A DNA stretch of 33,582 nucleotides. It comes from a virus. Below are positions 1 through 7,308 of this stretch, piece after piece (within the stretch, counting starts at the first letter, position 1; every line of letters begins with the position of its first letter). A program made the translations under genes and the position numbers. Under the pieces are notes generated by a model that was not told the origin of the DNA, did no database searches, and saw only the letters and a program-made list of their open reading frames with translations. The DNA lies in IMG/VR virus record IMGVR_UViG_3300044993_000234, positions 1 to 33,582 of that record; one strand, given 5' to 3'.

Positions 1-102
1 GGACAAACGCGATACATTGAGTCGGTATACGGCATGAAGCCGCTGGCTCGCTATCGCAATAAGAACGGCACGCGCCAACAATCAGCGAAAGCGCTGATGT
101 GA
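1..102 (+). CDS. 3' part of a small early protein split by the window edge
   Basis: This is the last 33 codons plus stop of the 71-aa protein that is complete at 33342-33557. The same bases recur there, so the fragment is an effect of linearising a circle and not a broken gene. I recognise no family. The part here is basic, ending in KNGTRQQ and AKALM. It lies 13 nt before the next gene in the same direction. Confidence 0.85.
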   Translation, partial: GQTRYIESVYGMKPLARYRNKNGTRQQSAKALM

Positions 103-127
103 ACAAGGAAAGAAAATGAAAGTCGTA
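1..127. repeat. Terminal direct repeat, left copy
   Basis: These 127 bases are identical to the last 127 bases of the window (33456-33582). An exact overlap of 127 nt equals a commonly used largest k-mer in short-read assemblers. The simplest reading is an assembly overlap of a circular or circularly permuted molecule, not a biological terminal repeat. The repeat cuts through a gene (33342-33557) that continues into this copy. Confidence 0.93.
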
Positions 128-322
128 ATTGAAACCCACATTGAATGTGGGGAACGCACTTGTGCAACAGAACCGGGTAAGTTTTGCCACAAGCTGGGAA
201 CCAAAAAATTCGGTTCGCAGCCATGGTGTATGCTGTTTGATGAACAGCTGTTCGAACAGGACGGCTGGGTTCAGCGGTGTAAACAGTGTGTGGAAGCAGG
301 AAAAGAAGCGACAGCGGGATGA
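116..322 (+). CDS. Small cysteine-rich protein, unknown
   Basis: A 68-aa protein with seven cysteines (near residues 11, 16, 24, 38, 55, 58 and one more CxxC partner pattern around CKQC). Spaced CxxC pairs suggest a structural zinc site, which is inference. An AAGGA ribosome site sits about 7 nt before the ATG. It belongs to a run of small rightward genes that starts across the circle junction. No recognisable family and no membrane segment. Confidence 0.7.
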   Translation: MKVVIETHIECGERTCATEPGKFCHKLGTKKFGSQPWCMLFDEQLFEQDGWVQRCKQCVEAGKEATAG

Positions 323-384
323 CGGCCTAATGGATTACTTTAGTTAATAGTTGATGGGCTGAAAAAGATAACCGGAGAATGACG

Positions 385-600
385 ATGGCAAACGGAAAAT
401 GGGGCTGGATGATCGGGAGACGTTTTAGTTTGGGCACGGTTTTAAGCGTATTCGGTGAGGCTGCGACCGTAGTGCGTGGTGATGATGAGTTTAGGATTCT
501 CATCGAAGAATTGCTTGAAGAAGATTACAAGGCGCTCGACAGATACGAAAGAGATTTGAACGAAGCGTGGAACACTGGCGATGGCGCATACCGGCCATAA
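385..600 (+). CDS. Small protein of unknown function
   Basis: A 71-aa protein beginning MANGKWGWMIGRRF. An in-frame ATG lies six bases upstream at 379, but the GGAG at 374-377 is only one base from it and seven bases from the ATG at 385, so 385 is the better start. The C-terminal half is acidic and helical (EELLEEDYKALDRYERDLNEA). No family recognised. The next gene starts 16 nt beyond the stop. Confidence 0.7.
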   Translation: MANGKWGWMIGRRFSLGTVLSVFGEAATVVRGDDEFRILIEELLEEDYKALDRYERDLNEAWNTGDGAYRP

Positions 601-616
601 CGACGGGGAGCTGAGC

Positions 617-1288
617 ATGACCTATGCAGAAGAAATCGACACTCTCCGCGCTCGCGTGGCGGAGCTAGAAAAACGATTGGCCGCCTACGAGTCGCAGGAG
701 CCAGTGGCATGGCGACTGTTCGACGGTGAGGGCGGGTGGTTGTACACCGAAGATGAAGATACAGTGGAGAAATGGCACAGGTATCACGCCGAGACCTATG
801 CAGACTGGATAGAGCCGCTATTCACCAAAGCGACCGATAAAGTCGGCGCTGATACGGCAGCGTATGACCTCAGCACGTGCCCAAGGTGCGGCGGCCCTGC
901 CGATAACGGTCACGATCGTTGCGTGCCGCCATCGCCATATCTGTGCACAAGGTGCACTGAAACGTTACAAGCAGAAGAAAATCTTAAAGAAAAATGGGAT
1001 ATTGCTGTTGAAGTTGCACGCGGAAGAATGCCTGAAGGCTGGGTTCCGGTAGACGCGCAAGTAATACTTGCCGTGCAAAGGAATATAGATACGCTTATTT
1101 TTCCTACAGATAAGCCTGTTGCTATCGTGAAAGAGCAGATGATAGGTGGTAACCCAGGCATTGCAACACATATAGTCGAGATTCAAGACCCGACGCGCGA
1201 TCCTTTGCGGGCCGGAACACTGTTGTACACGCATTGCAGTACTACCATCAAAAACGTACGCCAATGTGCTTGCTGTGGCGCCGAATGA
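617..1288 (+). CDS. Coiled-coil/zinc-ribbon early protein with repeated EPVA modules
   Basis: A 223-aa protein. GGGGAG at 605-610 places the start at the ATG at 617; the longer frame from 581 lacks such a site. Residues 4-28 form a short coiled coil (ARVAELEKRLAAYE). A module of the form EPVAWRLF...GGWLYT follows, then a cysteine section (CPRCGG ... C ... CTRC) that looks like a zinc ribbon. A second diverged module follows (DKPVAIVKEQ...AGTLLYT), then a CxCC tail. Short proteins built from EPVAW/LYT modules are common in the early regions of enterobacterial and pseudomonad phages, and their role is unknown. Cytoplasmic by appearance. Confidence 0.75.
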   Translation: MTYAEEIDTLRARVAELEKRLAAYESQEPVAWRLFDGEGGWLYTEDEDTVEKWHRYHAETYADWIEPLFTKATDKVGADTAAYDLSTCPRCGGPADNGHDRCVPPSPYLCTRCTETLQAEENLKEKWDIAVEVARGRMPEGWVPVDAQVILAVQRNIDTLIFPTDKPVAIVKEQMIGGNPGIATHIVEIQDPTRDPLRAGTLLYTHCSTTIKNVRQCACCGAE

Positions 1289-1307
1289 GTGGGAGTGGTG
1301 AGAGGTT

Positions 1308-1676
1308 ATGACGATTAAAGAAGAGCTGGAGCCAGAATACCCCGCAATGAATGAAGAGATGATCAATAAGATGTTCGAGCCGGGGTGTTTCGTTGTGCTG
1401 CATCCCGGGAGCAAACACCCAGACGCTGGCCGTGTCGGCAAGATCATCAGCCGCAATGGCAAGGAAATGCTGGTCGAGTTCTTTTCCGACGAACTGATCG
1501 GCAAGACAGACTACAGCATGATCCCGTTCGGACACTGGTTGCCCGTCGGTGATTTTATGGTAGAGGAATACGAACCGCGGGTCAAAAAGCGAGGGTGGCG
1601 CATCTCCGAAAAAGGCATGCGGTTTTTCCATCAACTCGGCTGGGAGTACACAGCCGCCACCGAGGGCAAGGCATGA
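1308..1676 (+). CDS. Hypothetical early protein
   Basis: A 122-aa protein beginning MTIKEELEPEYPAMNEEM. The middle (FVVLHPGSKHPDAGRVGKIISRNGKEMLVEFFSDELIG) reads like a small beta-barrel of the SH3/KOW type, with a glycine-rich turn followed by a VEF strand. That is a fold guess, not a family match. Purine-rich GAGAGG lies just before the ATG. Its stop overlaps an ATG by the pattern ATGA. Confidence 0.7.
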   Translation: MTIKEELEPEYPAMNEEMINKMFEPGCFVVLHPGSKHPDAGRVGKIISRNGKEMLVEFFSDELIGKTDYSMIPFGHWLPVGDFMVEEYEPRVKKRGWRISEKGMRFFHQLGWEYTAATEGKA

Positions 1677-1732
1677 CGGCCGAGCAGACCATTCGAGACG
1701 TGGAGATGATTGCCGGCAATGGGATCGGGTGA
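1673..1732 (+). CDS. Possible 19-aa coupled microORF
   Basis: The ATG overlaps the stop of the preceding gene (ATGA), and the frame runs 19 codons (MTAEQTIRDVEMIAGNGIG) to a TGA at 1730-1732, one base before the ATG of the next gene. It may be a translated coupling peptide or the decayed start of a larger early gene. No ribosome site of its own. Confidence 0.25.
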   Translation: MTAEQTIRDVEMIAGNGIG

Positions 1733-1733
1733 A

Positions 1734-1949
1734 ATGAAGGTGATGTTACAAGCTAAAATCGAGTGGTCTGACATTGAAGCCATCGAGAGCGCATTAGGGT
1801 CGGCGCACGCATTCGAGATGGAGCCGCCTCAGGACATAATCGAAGCAGTGCTGAACCACTACGGCATTGCCGTCACGTCTAAACTGGGCGAGCCAGTTGC
1901 CAAAATTCCTTTAATTGCCGTCAGCTCAGCGACGACCGGACCTTCATAA
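1734..1949 (+). CDS. Small early protein, apparently truncated at its C-terminus
   Basis: A 71-aa protein from the ATG at 1734 (GGGA at 1721-1724 gives 9-nt spacing); the TTG at 1710 is an alternative. The first 50 residues are acidic and helical (IEWSDIEAIESALG...DIIEAVLNHYGI). The frame then enters GEPVAKIPL, the start of the same EPVA module seen at 617-1288, and stops within 15 codons while overlapping the end of the oppositely transcribed tail-fibre gene by 29 nt. This suggests the original C-terminal module was cut off when this junction formed. Confidence 0.6.
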   Translation: MKVMLQAKIEWSDIEAIESALGSAHAFEMEPPQDIIEAVLNHYGIAVTSKLGEPVAKIPLIAVSSATTGPS

Positions 1950-2898
1950 TCCACATGACGTTGATATTGACCGGCCGTGTCTCGCCGGCGCTTTCACCGA
2001 CTGTCGAAGATCTTCCCAGCGTCGACGGGGTGCTTGTCCCAGGAATTGTCATGCCGTGCCATTGAGTCGAATTCTCCGCGCGTGCAGGGAAGTTATCGGC
2101 TGTCAGCGCATTAGCTCCTCCGCTGGTCGAGAGCGCGGCGTTCGCAAATTCGTGATGGAAATGCGCCTTCATAGCGCTCTCCTGCAGCGTTCCAACATTG
2201 TCCCCTGCAGTGCCATCGCCTCGATTTGTGCGGGCCGCGGCATCGGGATCCCGGCCTATACCATGACTCCATCCGCGACAAAAACGCCCGCGCATGTCGC
2301 GCAGATTGAACGTGGCGCCGCTACCGCCGTACCGATACCCTAGCACGGTGAACAGCTCTGGATATTCGGCGACCAGAAGGCTTCGTCCATCCTCTTCCAT
2401 CCATAGGCCGTTCGGGACGATCTCTGTTGGCCACGGTATGGATGATCCAACCGGCAATCCACTAGACGCCACAGCTAGCGCCTGCTGCGCCAGCTCTGCA
2501 ACGATCCGCAGTGCATTTGCCGTAGCAGCTACGGTGCTGTCGAATGAATCGATATCGTCGTAAAGCCGCACGATGCCGGGCTCTGACTCGGTGGCCTGCC
2601 GCACCGGCGTAATGATGTCGTCGACGGTCCACTGCTGGCCGCTGGATGGATCGGTCAGTGTGAATTTGTACTCAGTCTCAGTATTCAGCCAAGGCACAAT
2701 GACATTACCGGACACCTCGATCTCGCCCCTGTCGTTGAGGACAAATGATGTCCCGGCTGGGGTGCCCGCTTCATCGAGATACAGCGGCGCTGGCGTCGTT
2801 GTGCCGGCCTGGAAAACCGTCAGCGTGCAGCCATTGGCTAGCGCGCCGTTTTCGCGGTGGAAGTGCGGCGGGAAGGTGGCGGCGGGGATGTAGGCCAT
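1921..2898 (-). CDS. Tail fibre with tail-collar domain
   Basis: A 325-aa receptor-binding or tail-fibre protein. Residues 1-100 form a head-like domain (AGTTTPAPLYLDEAGT, LNDRGEIEVSGN) of the kind that attaches fibres in many podoviruses. Residues about 150-215 are a phage tail-collar domain (VGSSIPWPTE, EYPELFTVLGYRYGG, FNLRDMRGRFCRGW). The C-terminus ETRPVNINVMWIMKV is the standard collar-fibre ending. It is the last gene of the leftward structural operon, and its 3' end converges with the rightward early genes. Host-range protein by family knowledge. Confidence 0.88.
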   Translation of the reverse strand: MAYIPAATFPPHFHRENGALANGCTLTVFQAGTTTPAPLYLDEAGTPAGTSFVLNDRGEIEVSGNVIVPWLNTETEYKFTLTDPSSGQQWTVDDIITPVRQATESEPGIVRLYDDIDSFDSTVAATANALRIVAELAQQALAVASSGLPVGSSIPWPTEIVPNGLWMEEDGRSLLVAEYPELFTVLGYRYGGSGATFNLRDMRGRFCRGWSHGIGRDPDAAARTNRGDGTAGDNVGTLQESAMKAHFHHEFANAALSTSGGANALTADNFPARAENSTQWHGMTIPGTSTPSTLGRSSTVGESAGETRPVNINVMWIMKVRSSLS

Positions 2899-2949
2899 AT
2901 CTCTGCTCTCGGCGTAGAATCGGGCGATCAGCCCCTCGTGGATTCGGTC

Positions 2950-3096
2950 ATGACACCGTGGGTCATTGCGGCTTTCCTGCAGCCATTGTTCGCACTATTC
3001 CTGCAGCGCTTCGTGTTTGATCCTGCGACACGCTGGATTAAGCGGCGAATCCCCGACGGCAAGTTCAAGGCGCTACTCCTGCGCCGCATATACTGA
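2950..3096 (+). CDS. Small membrane protein on the opposite strand
   Basis: A 49-aa protein, MTPWVIAAFLQPLFALFLQR followed by a strongly basic tail containing KRRIPDG and LLLRRIY. Residues 4-19 form one membrane segment, and the C-terminus would face the cytoplasm by the positive-inside rule. Similar one-pass, basic-tailed peptides occur in many phages. It sits between two leftward structural genes in a 174-nt gap where no leftward frame looks protein-like, and its end overlaps the end of the ejection-protein gene by 24 nt. No good ribosome site is visible, which lowers confidence. Confidence 0.5.
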   Translation: MTPWVIAAFLQPLFALFLQRFVFDPATRWIKRRIPDGKFKALLLRRIY

Positions 3097-4710
3097 CGGC
3101 GCCACCCCTGGCACCCGCCGAACAAGGTCGGCCAGGCGGTTCGCCACCGGACCCTGGCGGCCGGTCAGAGCGCTCGCCATGATTTTCTGGCCTATCGGCG
3201 TGTACATGATTGCCGGGGATGCGGCGAGCGCAATGAGCGGGTTGGTCGCCACTGCAGCGACCGCACCGACATTCATGATTCGTCCGGCAGTGCCGGAATC
3301 GGGATACTTCGTGCTGAGACGATTCTTGCCGGCCTCTGACAGGTCTTGCATCAGCGCATCACCGCGCGCGAACCGCGACTTATCCTTGCTGCGATCCAGC
3401 GCCTTGACGGCGCTATGAAGCTGTGCCGGCGTGAAGTCGCCACTTTCCGCGCCCAACGATGAGGCGGCGCGCTGCACGCGCTTGAAGTTCGCCCACCCCT
3501 TGTTCGTCCGCTTGAGCTGGTCGACAACATCGGCCGGAGCATTTCTCTCCATCCAACTGCGCAGGGAGCGCTGCGCCTCATCTAACGCCTCTCCCAGCGC
3601 GCGCTGATCGGCGTCAGCGCTCTGCATATACTTGCCGGCGATCTGGCCGAGATTGCTTTCGGCTGCCTTGATGCTCTCGCCAGTCAGTCGCCCCTGGTCA
3701 ATTCGGTCGACAATTTCCTGCTGAATTACCTTGATGAACTGCTCCGACCGATCCTTTGGCAGTACGTCAGTCATGCGCGCGAGCCGAGTGATCTCCTGAT
3801 CGAACTGGTTGTCGATCTGCAGGGGACCGAGTCGGTTGGTGATGTCATCAAACGACTTTGAAAGCTGGGTGTGCGCGAAATCAATCGCCTCGCGCCCCGC
3901 CAAACCCTCCGGCAATCGCTGCTTGATCGGTCCGAGCACTCTGTTAATCGCGGCCCGACTGAACTCGCCTTCCGCACGCTTGCGGCCGGCTGCGATTGCA
4001 TCGCCGAGCACTGGCGTACTCATTGCCTTTTCTTCGAGCCGCGCCACCGGACCGCCAATGATTTGACCCGGCGTCGGGATCACACCCTCGTCCATCAGCG
4101 CGCGAATCTCTGGCGCCACCTTCGGGCTGATCATGCGGCCGACGCCCTGCGCAACCTTTTGGCCGCCGGCGCCAGCAGCAGCGCCGGCTGCAGTGTTCAG
4201 CGTGCGTGAATCGCCCTCGCCGACCGGCTGCAGCGCGCCCAGCGCCCCGCCCGCAAGCGCCGCCCCGCGAAGTGTCGTTGCCGCCGGCACAGCGGCGGTC
4301 ATCGCGATGTTGCCGGCAATGTTCCCGGTGAAGCCGGCCGTCGTATCGAGCAGCGGCGCATCGCGCTCGGCCCGCTCATCGGCCTCTGCCCGAAGGCGAG
4401 ATACCGTATCGTCACCAACCAGTCCAACGGCATTGCCGGCCTCTGCGCCAATCTGCTTGATGCCATGACCAGCATCGGCAAACGCCTTGCCGACGCCGGC
4501 GAGCGCCAGCTCTGCAGTCGACATGCCTTCAGTCGGGTTGTACGTTGGCGCCGGTTGTGCGTCGGGCGTCTCTGTCTGCTGCTGCGGATATCCCGGCTGC
4601 CGATCGAAGAACTGCGCGCCAAGCTGCTGCGCCTGCTCCGGTGTCGTACCCTCCGGAACCTCGAAACGAGCGACGCGGCCGTCAGGAAGCTGATAGCGGG
4701 CAACTGGCAT
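3073..4710 (-). CDS. Large internal virion / DNA-ejection protein
   Basis: A 545-aa protein. The start is the ATG at 4710 inside the TGATG overlap with the previous gene. The N-terminus (YQLPDGRVARFEVPEGTTPEQAQQ) is a small beta module found in many phage structural proteins. Residues about 95-200 contain Ala/Gly-rich stretches (GNIAGNIAMTAAVPAATT, AAGAAAGAGGQ), followed by a long helical middle and another hydrophobic stretch near residue 490 (AVAAVATNPLIALAASPAI). Position after two other ejection candidates and the membrane-active composition suggest one of the three P22-like proteins that cross the cell envelope during DNA entry. No lytic transglycosylase motif is clear. Confidence 0.65.
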   Translation of the reverse strand: MPVARYQLPDGRVARFEVPEGTTPEQAQQLGAQFFDRQPGYPQQQTETPDAQPAPTYNPTEGMSTAELALAGVGKAFADAGHGIKQIGAEAGNAVGLVGDDTVSRLRAEADERAERDAPLLDTTAGFTGNIAGNIAMTAAVPAATTLRGAALAGGALGALQPVGEGDSRTLNTAAGAAAGAGGQKVAQGVGRMISPKVAPEIRALMDEGVIPTPGQIIGGPVARLEEKAMSTPVLGDAIAAGRKRAEGEFSRAAINRVLGPIKQRLPEGLAGREAIDFAHTQLSKSFDDITNRLGPLQIDNQFDQEITRLARMTDVLPKDRSEQFIKVIQQEIVDRIDQGRLTGESIKAAESNLGQIAGKYMQSADADQRALGEALDEAQRSLRSWMERNAPADVVDQLKRTNKGWANFKRVQRAASSLGAESGDFTPAQLHSAVKALDRSKDKSRFARGDALMQDLSEAGKNRLSTKYPDSGTAGRIMNVGAVAAVATNPLIALAASPAIMYTPIGQKIMASALTGRQGPVANRLADLVRRVPGVAPSVYAAQE

Positions 4711-5867
4711 CACTCAAACCCCAAGAAGCGCACGCCGGCTGCAGGCTGTTGCTGCTGGTTCGCCTTAACCTGCGCTCGGATCATGCCGTTGCGAGCAATG
4801 TCCCGAAGCTCATTCAGCGCGGCGACGAACCCCTCTTCGCTCTGCGCTCGGCTCAATCGCGCTATGGCCTCGGTTGCTTTTCGGCCCTCTACCTCGGTGA
4901 TCTGCCCGCCACCTTTCAGCGACTCGAACGCCTCCAGGAATGCCTTCCCACCAATCTGGTCCATCAGTACCCGGAAGTCTGCTGCGTCGGTACCGGGAAT
5001 TGCGGGTAGCACACTGGACATGCCCGTGGAGATTTTTCGACCAGGGTGACTAATCGCCTTGTCGAGGAGCGCGATAGTTTGTTCCGCCGTCGCGATGATC
5101 TGCGGGAGATTCACTTGCGCCTCGGCCTCGGCCTTGCTGGTGACCTTGGCCGCCTCCTTCGCACCCGCCACTGCGGCCTGCGCATTCGGATCGATCGCCA
5201 CCGGCAGGAGCTGCCCGCCCTGTTGGCCCTGCAGCGGCTCGATTTCTCCGCTTCGTGCGTTGAATCGGTAGAGGCCGGTCGATGTCTGCAGCGGCGTGAA
5301 ATAGGGCGAGCTGCTCGAGCCGCTCTGGCGCTGCTGCAGCCATTGCTGCTGCTGCTCCGGTGTCAGGGACTGGAAGTACTCGAACTCCTGCACGCTGGCC
5401 GGCGCAGCCGCCGCCGTTGGCTCGCGCTCGACATAGCCCAGCGTGCGGGCGTAATCGAGCATGCGATCAGGGAGTCCGGCCAACGCTTCGGGATTGCCGG
5501 AAGCCAGCGCCTGACGCAGCGGCGCCGGGTCGGGGAATGACAAACCCTGCCGCCCGAATTCCTGAAAGCGTGCGTCGGCCAGCTGCTGGGCGCCTGCGAA
5601 GTCGCCGGCGTCGATCAGCGGTTTCAGCTCCATAGCCAGCCCGGCGATAGCCTGCCCGCCCAGTCTCTGGCGCATCGCCATTTGCTGCAGCTGGGCGGTC
5701 TGCTGGCTGGTCTGCGCCTGCTGCTCCCGCATATTGAATAGCCGATCCTGCCGCCGCGCCTGCTCTTCAGCCGCCAGTTCAGCGAGGGCATTTTGTCGCC
5801 CCTGCTGGAAGCTGCCATAAATGTTCGGCGTCTTCACCGACAACGCAATGAGAGGGTTAGTGGCCAT
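4710..5867 (-). CDS. DNA transfer / ejection protein, middle of three
   Basis: A 385-aa protein, mostly helical and Gln/Ala-rich. Residues about 20-70 form a coiled coil (EEQARRQDRLFNMREQQAQTSQ). A Q-rich linker lies around residue 175 (TPEQQQQWLQQRQSGSSSS). The C-terminal 130 residues (ALLDKAISHPGR, IPGTDAADFRVLMDQIGG, ESLKGGGQITEVEG) are a conserved block seen in podovirus ejection proteins. GAGG eight bases before the ATG supports the start. It lies between the 213-aa and 545-aa proteins, mirroring the P22 gp7-gp20-gp16 order. Confidence 0.65.
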   Translation of the reverse strand: MATNPLIALSVKTPNIYGSFQQGRQNALAELAAEEQARRQDRLFNMREQQAQTSQQTAQLQQMAMRQRLGGQAIAGLAMELKPLIDAGDFAGAQQLADARFQEFGRQGLSFPDPAPLRQALASGNPEALAGLPDRMLDYARTLGYVEREPTAAAAPASVQEFEYFQSLTPEQQQQWLQQRQSGSSSSPYFTPLQTSTGLYRFNARSGEIEPLQGQQGGQLLPVAIDPNAQAAVAGAKEAAKVTSKAEAEAQVNLPQIIATAEQTIALLDKAISHPGRKISTGMSSVLPAIPGTDAADFRVLMDQIGGKAFLEAFESLKGGGQITEVEGRKATEAIARLSRAQSEEGFVAALNELRDIARNGMIRAQVKANQQQQPAAGVRFLGFE

Positions 5868-5877
5868 GTTCAGCGCC

Positions 5878-6519
5878 TCACCAAGTGGAATCAGGGCGGG
5901 TCACCTCTAACCCCCTGTTTCGATTTCGATTGCGCGCGAAGTAATCGCCAAGGAAGCTTGCGCCCTGTTCCAGCGCAGAACCGATCGCATTGGCCCGGCC
6001 CACCGTGCCAGCAGCCTGCGAGTTGCCAATGCCCTGAATCAAGTCAGACAGCGCGTTACCGGCCTGCATGTTGGCGGATGCCGTCCCGGCTGCAGAATTC
6101 TGTCCGATGCCAGCGAGGCCGGTCAGACGGTTGTACTGAGAGTTGAGAATCTGATCGCCCAGCGCCAGATAACGATCCTGCAGGGCCCCTGCCGTGTAGC
6201 CGCTGCCGAGCATTCCGCGCGCTGCCTGGTTGGCCATAACGGAATCAGTCGCCTGCTGGCGCATGGCATTGTAGAAGGGATTGGCCATCACATAGTCGCG
6301 CTGGGCAGCCGGATCAGTCACCAGCGCCGTCAACGGATTGAGCGCGGACTGCCCGGCCTCTCGATATGGCGCCAGATCGTCGCGCGTCGTCTGCCACATT
6401 TCGCGCTGAAGGTTAATCGCCTGTTGCTGGGCGCGCGCCTGCTGTTTTGCGGCCTTATTGGCGCTGCTCGAGCCGAGCAGCCCGCCCGCAACCGTACCGA
6501 CTACCGCTCCCCAATTCAT
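5878..6519 (-). CDS. Small DNA transfer / ejection protein
   Basis: A 213-aa protein. The N-terminus has a glycine-rich hydrophobic segment (WGAVVGTVAGGLLGSSSA), followed by the helical signature QREMWQTTRDDLAPYREAGQSAL found in many phage virion proteins. The rest is Ala/Gly/Asn-rich (ARGMLGSGYTAGALQDRYLALGDQ). The position first in the ejection set and the size fit a P22 gp7-like role. The ATG overlaps the stop of a 33-codon gene by ATGA, so translation is probably coupled. Confidence 0.65.
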   Translation of the reverse strand: MNWGAVVGTVAGGLLGSSSANKAAKQQARAQQQAINLQREMWQTTRDDLAPYREAGQSALNPLTALVTDPAAQRDYVMANPFYNAMRQQATDSVMANQAARGMLGSGYTAGALQDRYLALGDQILNSQYNRLTGLAGIGQNSAAGTASANMQAGNALSDLIQGIGNSQAAGTVGRANAIGSALEQGASFLGDYFARNRNRNRGLEVTRPDSTW

Positions 6520-6617
6520 GGCCTTATTTCCTCCAGCGCCGCGTAATCCGGCGAGATGATGAATGCCTTGATCTCGGCCAGATCAGCCACATTGTCTGGG
6601 TATGGATCATACGACAT
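6516..6617 (-). CDS. Very small (33-aa) protein in the structural operon
   Basis: It begins MSYDPYPDNVADLAEIKAFI and ends in YAALEEIRP. AGG lies six bases before the ATG, the start overlaps the 3' end of the previous gene by 11 nt, and the stop overlaps the next start as ATGA. Good ribosome site, tight packing on both sides and protein-like composition make it a likely gene despite its length. Acidic, one predicted helix, no known family. Confidence 0.65.
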   Translation of the reverse strand: MSYDPYPDNVADLAEIKAFIISPDYAALEEIRP

Positions 6618-7308
6618 TTGAACCTGAAATAGTCACCCGGATGACGTCCGCCGTAGATGCGAACGCAACGATAGATCCGCCGGCAGGAATCACCTGCCCA
6701 AGCAGGCCGCTCAGGATCACCGATGCGCCGGCCTCGATATCCTCGACCCACACTGGGTCGACTGTCGCCGCCGATCCGGACGGCGCCAGTATGTAGACCG
6801 AGAGCGTTTCTGAGTTCGTCGAGCCGTTGAAGGCGCTGGCCATGCCGATCAGGCCAGTACCATTGTTCTGCTGGTACAGAATGTCCGGCGATGCGTCAGA
6901 CGTGCCGTTGATCAGCACGTTGAGCGCCATAGAGCGCGGCGTGGTAGCCATGTTGTCGATCCTCTGGTGTATGGCGCCAATCTGCGCCAGCAAACTAGCG
7001 TTTAGCGTTGAAAGTGCCGACTCCAGATCGGCAAGATCTTCGAGCACGGCCCCGATCAGCGCCCCCGGGACCGATGGCGCCAGCTCCTCAATGATGGTGT
7101 CGCCCTCGTTCGTGACATTAGTGATGTACGTGTCGCCACCGGATGATTCAGAGCCGCCACCAGCCCCGCTTTCACCGCTCTCAACTGCGCGCCACAGCTG
7201 GAACACCACCCGCAACAGGCGCTGAAAAAAATCGTTCAGGGCCGGGTCGCGCGCGAATGCCTGCGGCACCTGCTGCGGAGGCTGGTTGACGCCAGTTAGA
7301 GGCGCCAT
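6607..7308 (-). CDS. Phage structural protein, unassigned
   Basis: A 233-aa protein. The N-terminal third is helical (DPALNDFFQRLLRVVFQLWRAV) with a Ser/Gly-rich linker (GESGAGGGSESSGG). A coiled-coil stretch follows at residues about 85-120 (VLEDLADLESALSTLNASLLAQIGAIHQRID). The last 100 residues form a beta-rich domain (NSETLSVYILAPSGS, DPVWVEDIEAGASVILSGLLGQVIPAGG), resembling small jelly-roll or Ig-like domains of phage tail accessory proteins. A fibrous stalk with a C-terminal beta head just after the gp10-like hub gene would fit a P22 gp26-like tail needle, but I cannot show homology. Confidence 0.6.
   Translation of the reverse strand: MAPLTGVNQPPQQVPQAFARDPALNDFFQRLLRVVFQLWRAVESGESGAGGGSESSGGDTYITNVTNEGDTIIEELAPSVPGALIGAVLEDLADLESALSTLNASLLAQIGAIHQRIDNMATTPRSMALNVLINGTSDASPDILYQQNNGTGLIGMASAFNGSTNSETLSVYILAPSGSAATVDPVWVEDIEAGASVILSGLLGQVIPAGGSIVAFASTADVIRVTISGSNVV

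Noticed and set aside
965-1504. Minus-strand frame of 179 codons
   Set aside because: Crosses two good rightward genes and has shadow-like composition.
2928-3125. Leftward 65-aa frame in the gap before the tail fibre
   Set aside because: Arg/Ser/Cys-rich and not protein-like; the opposite-strand membrane peptide explains the sequence better.
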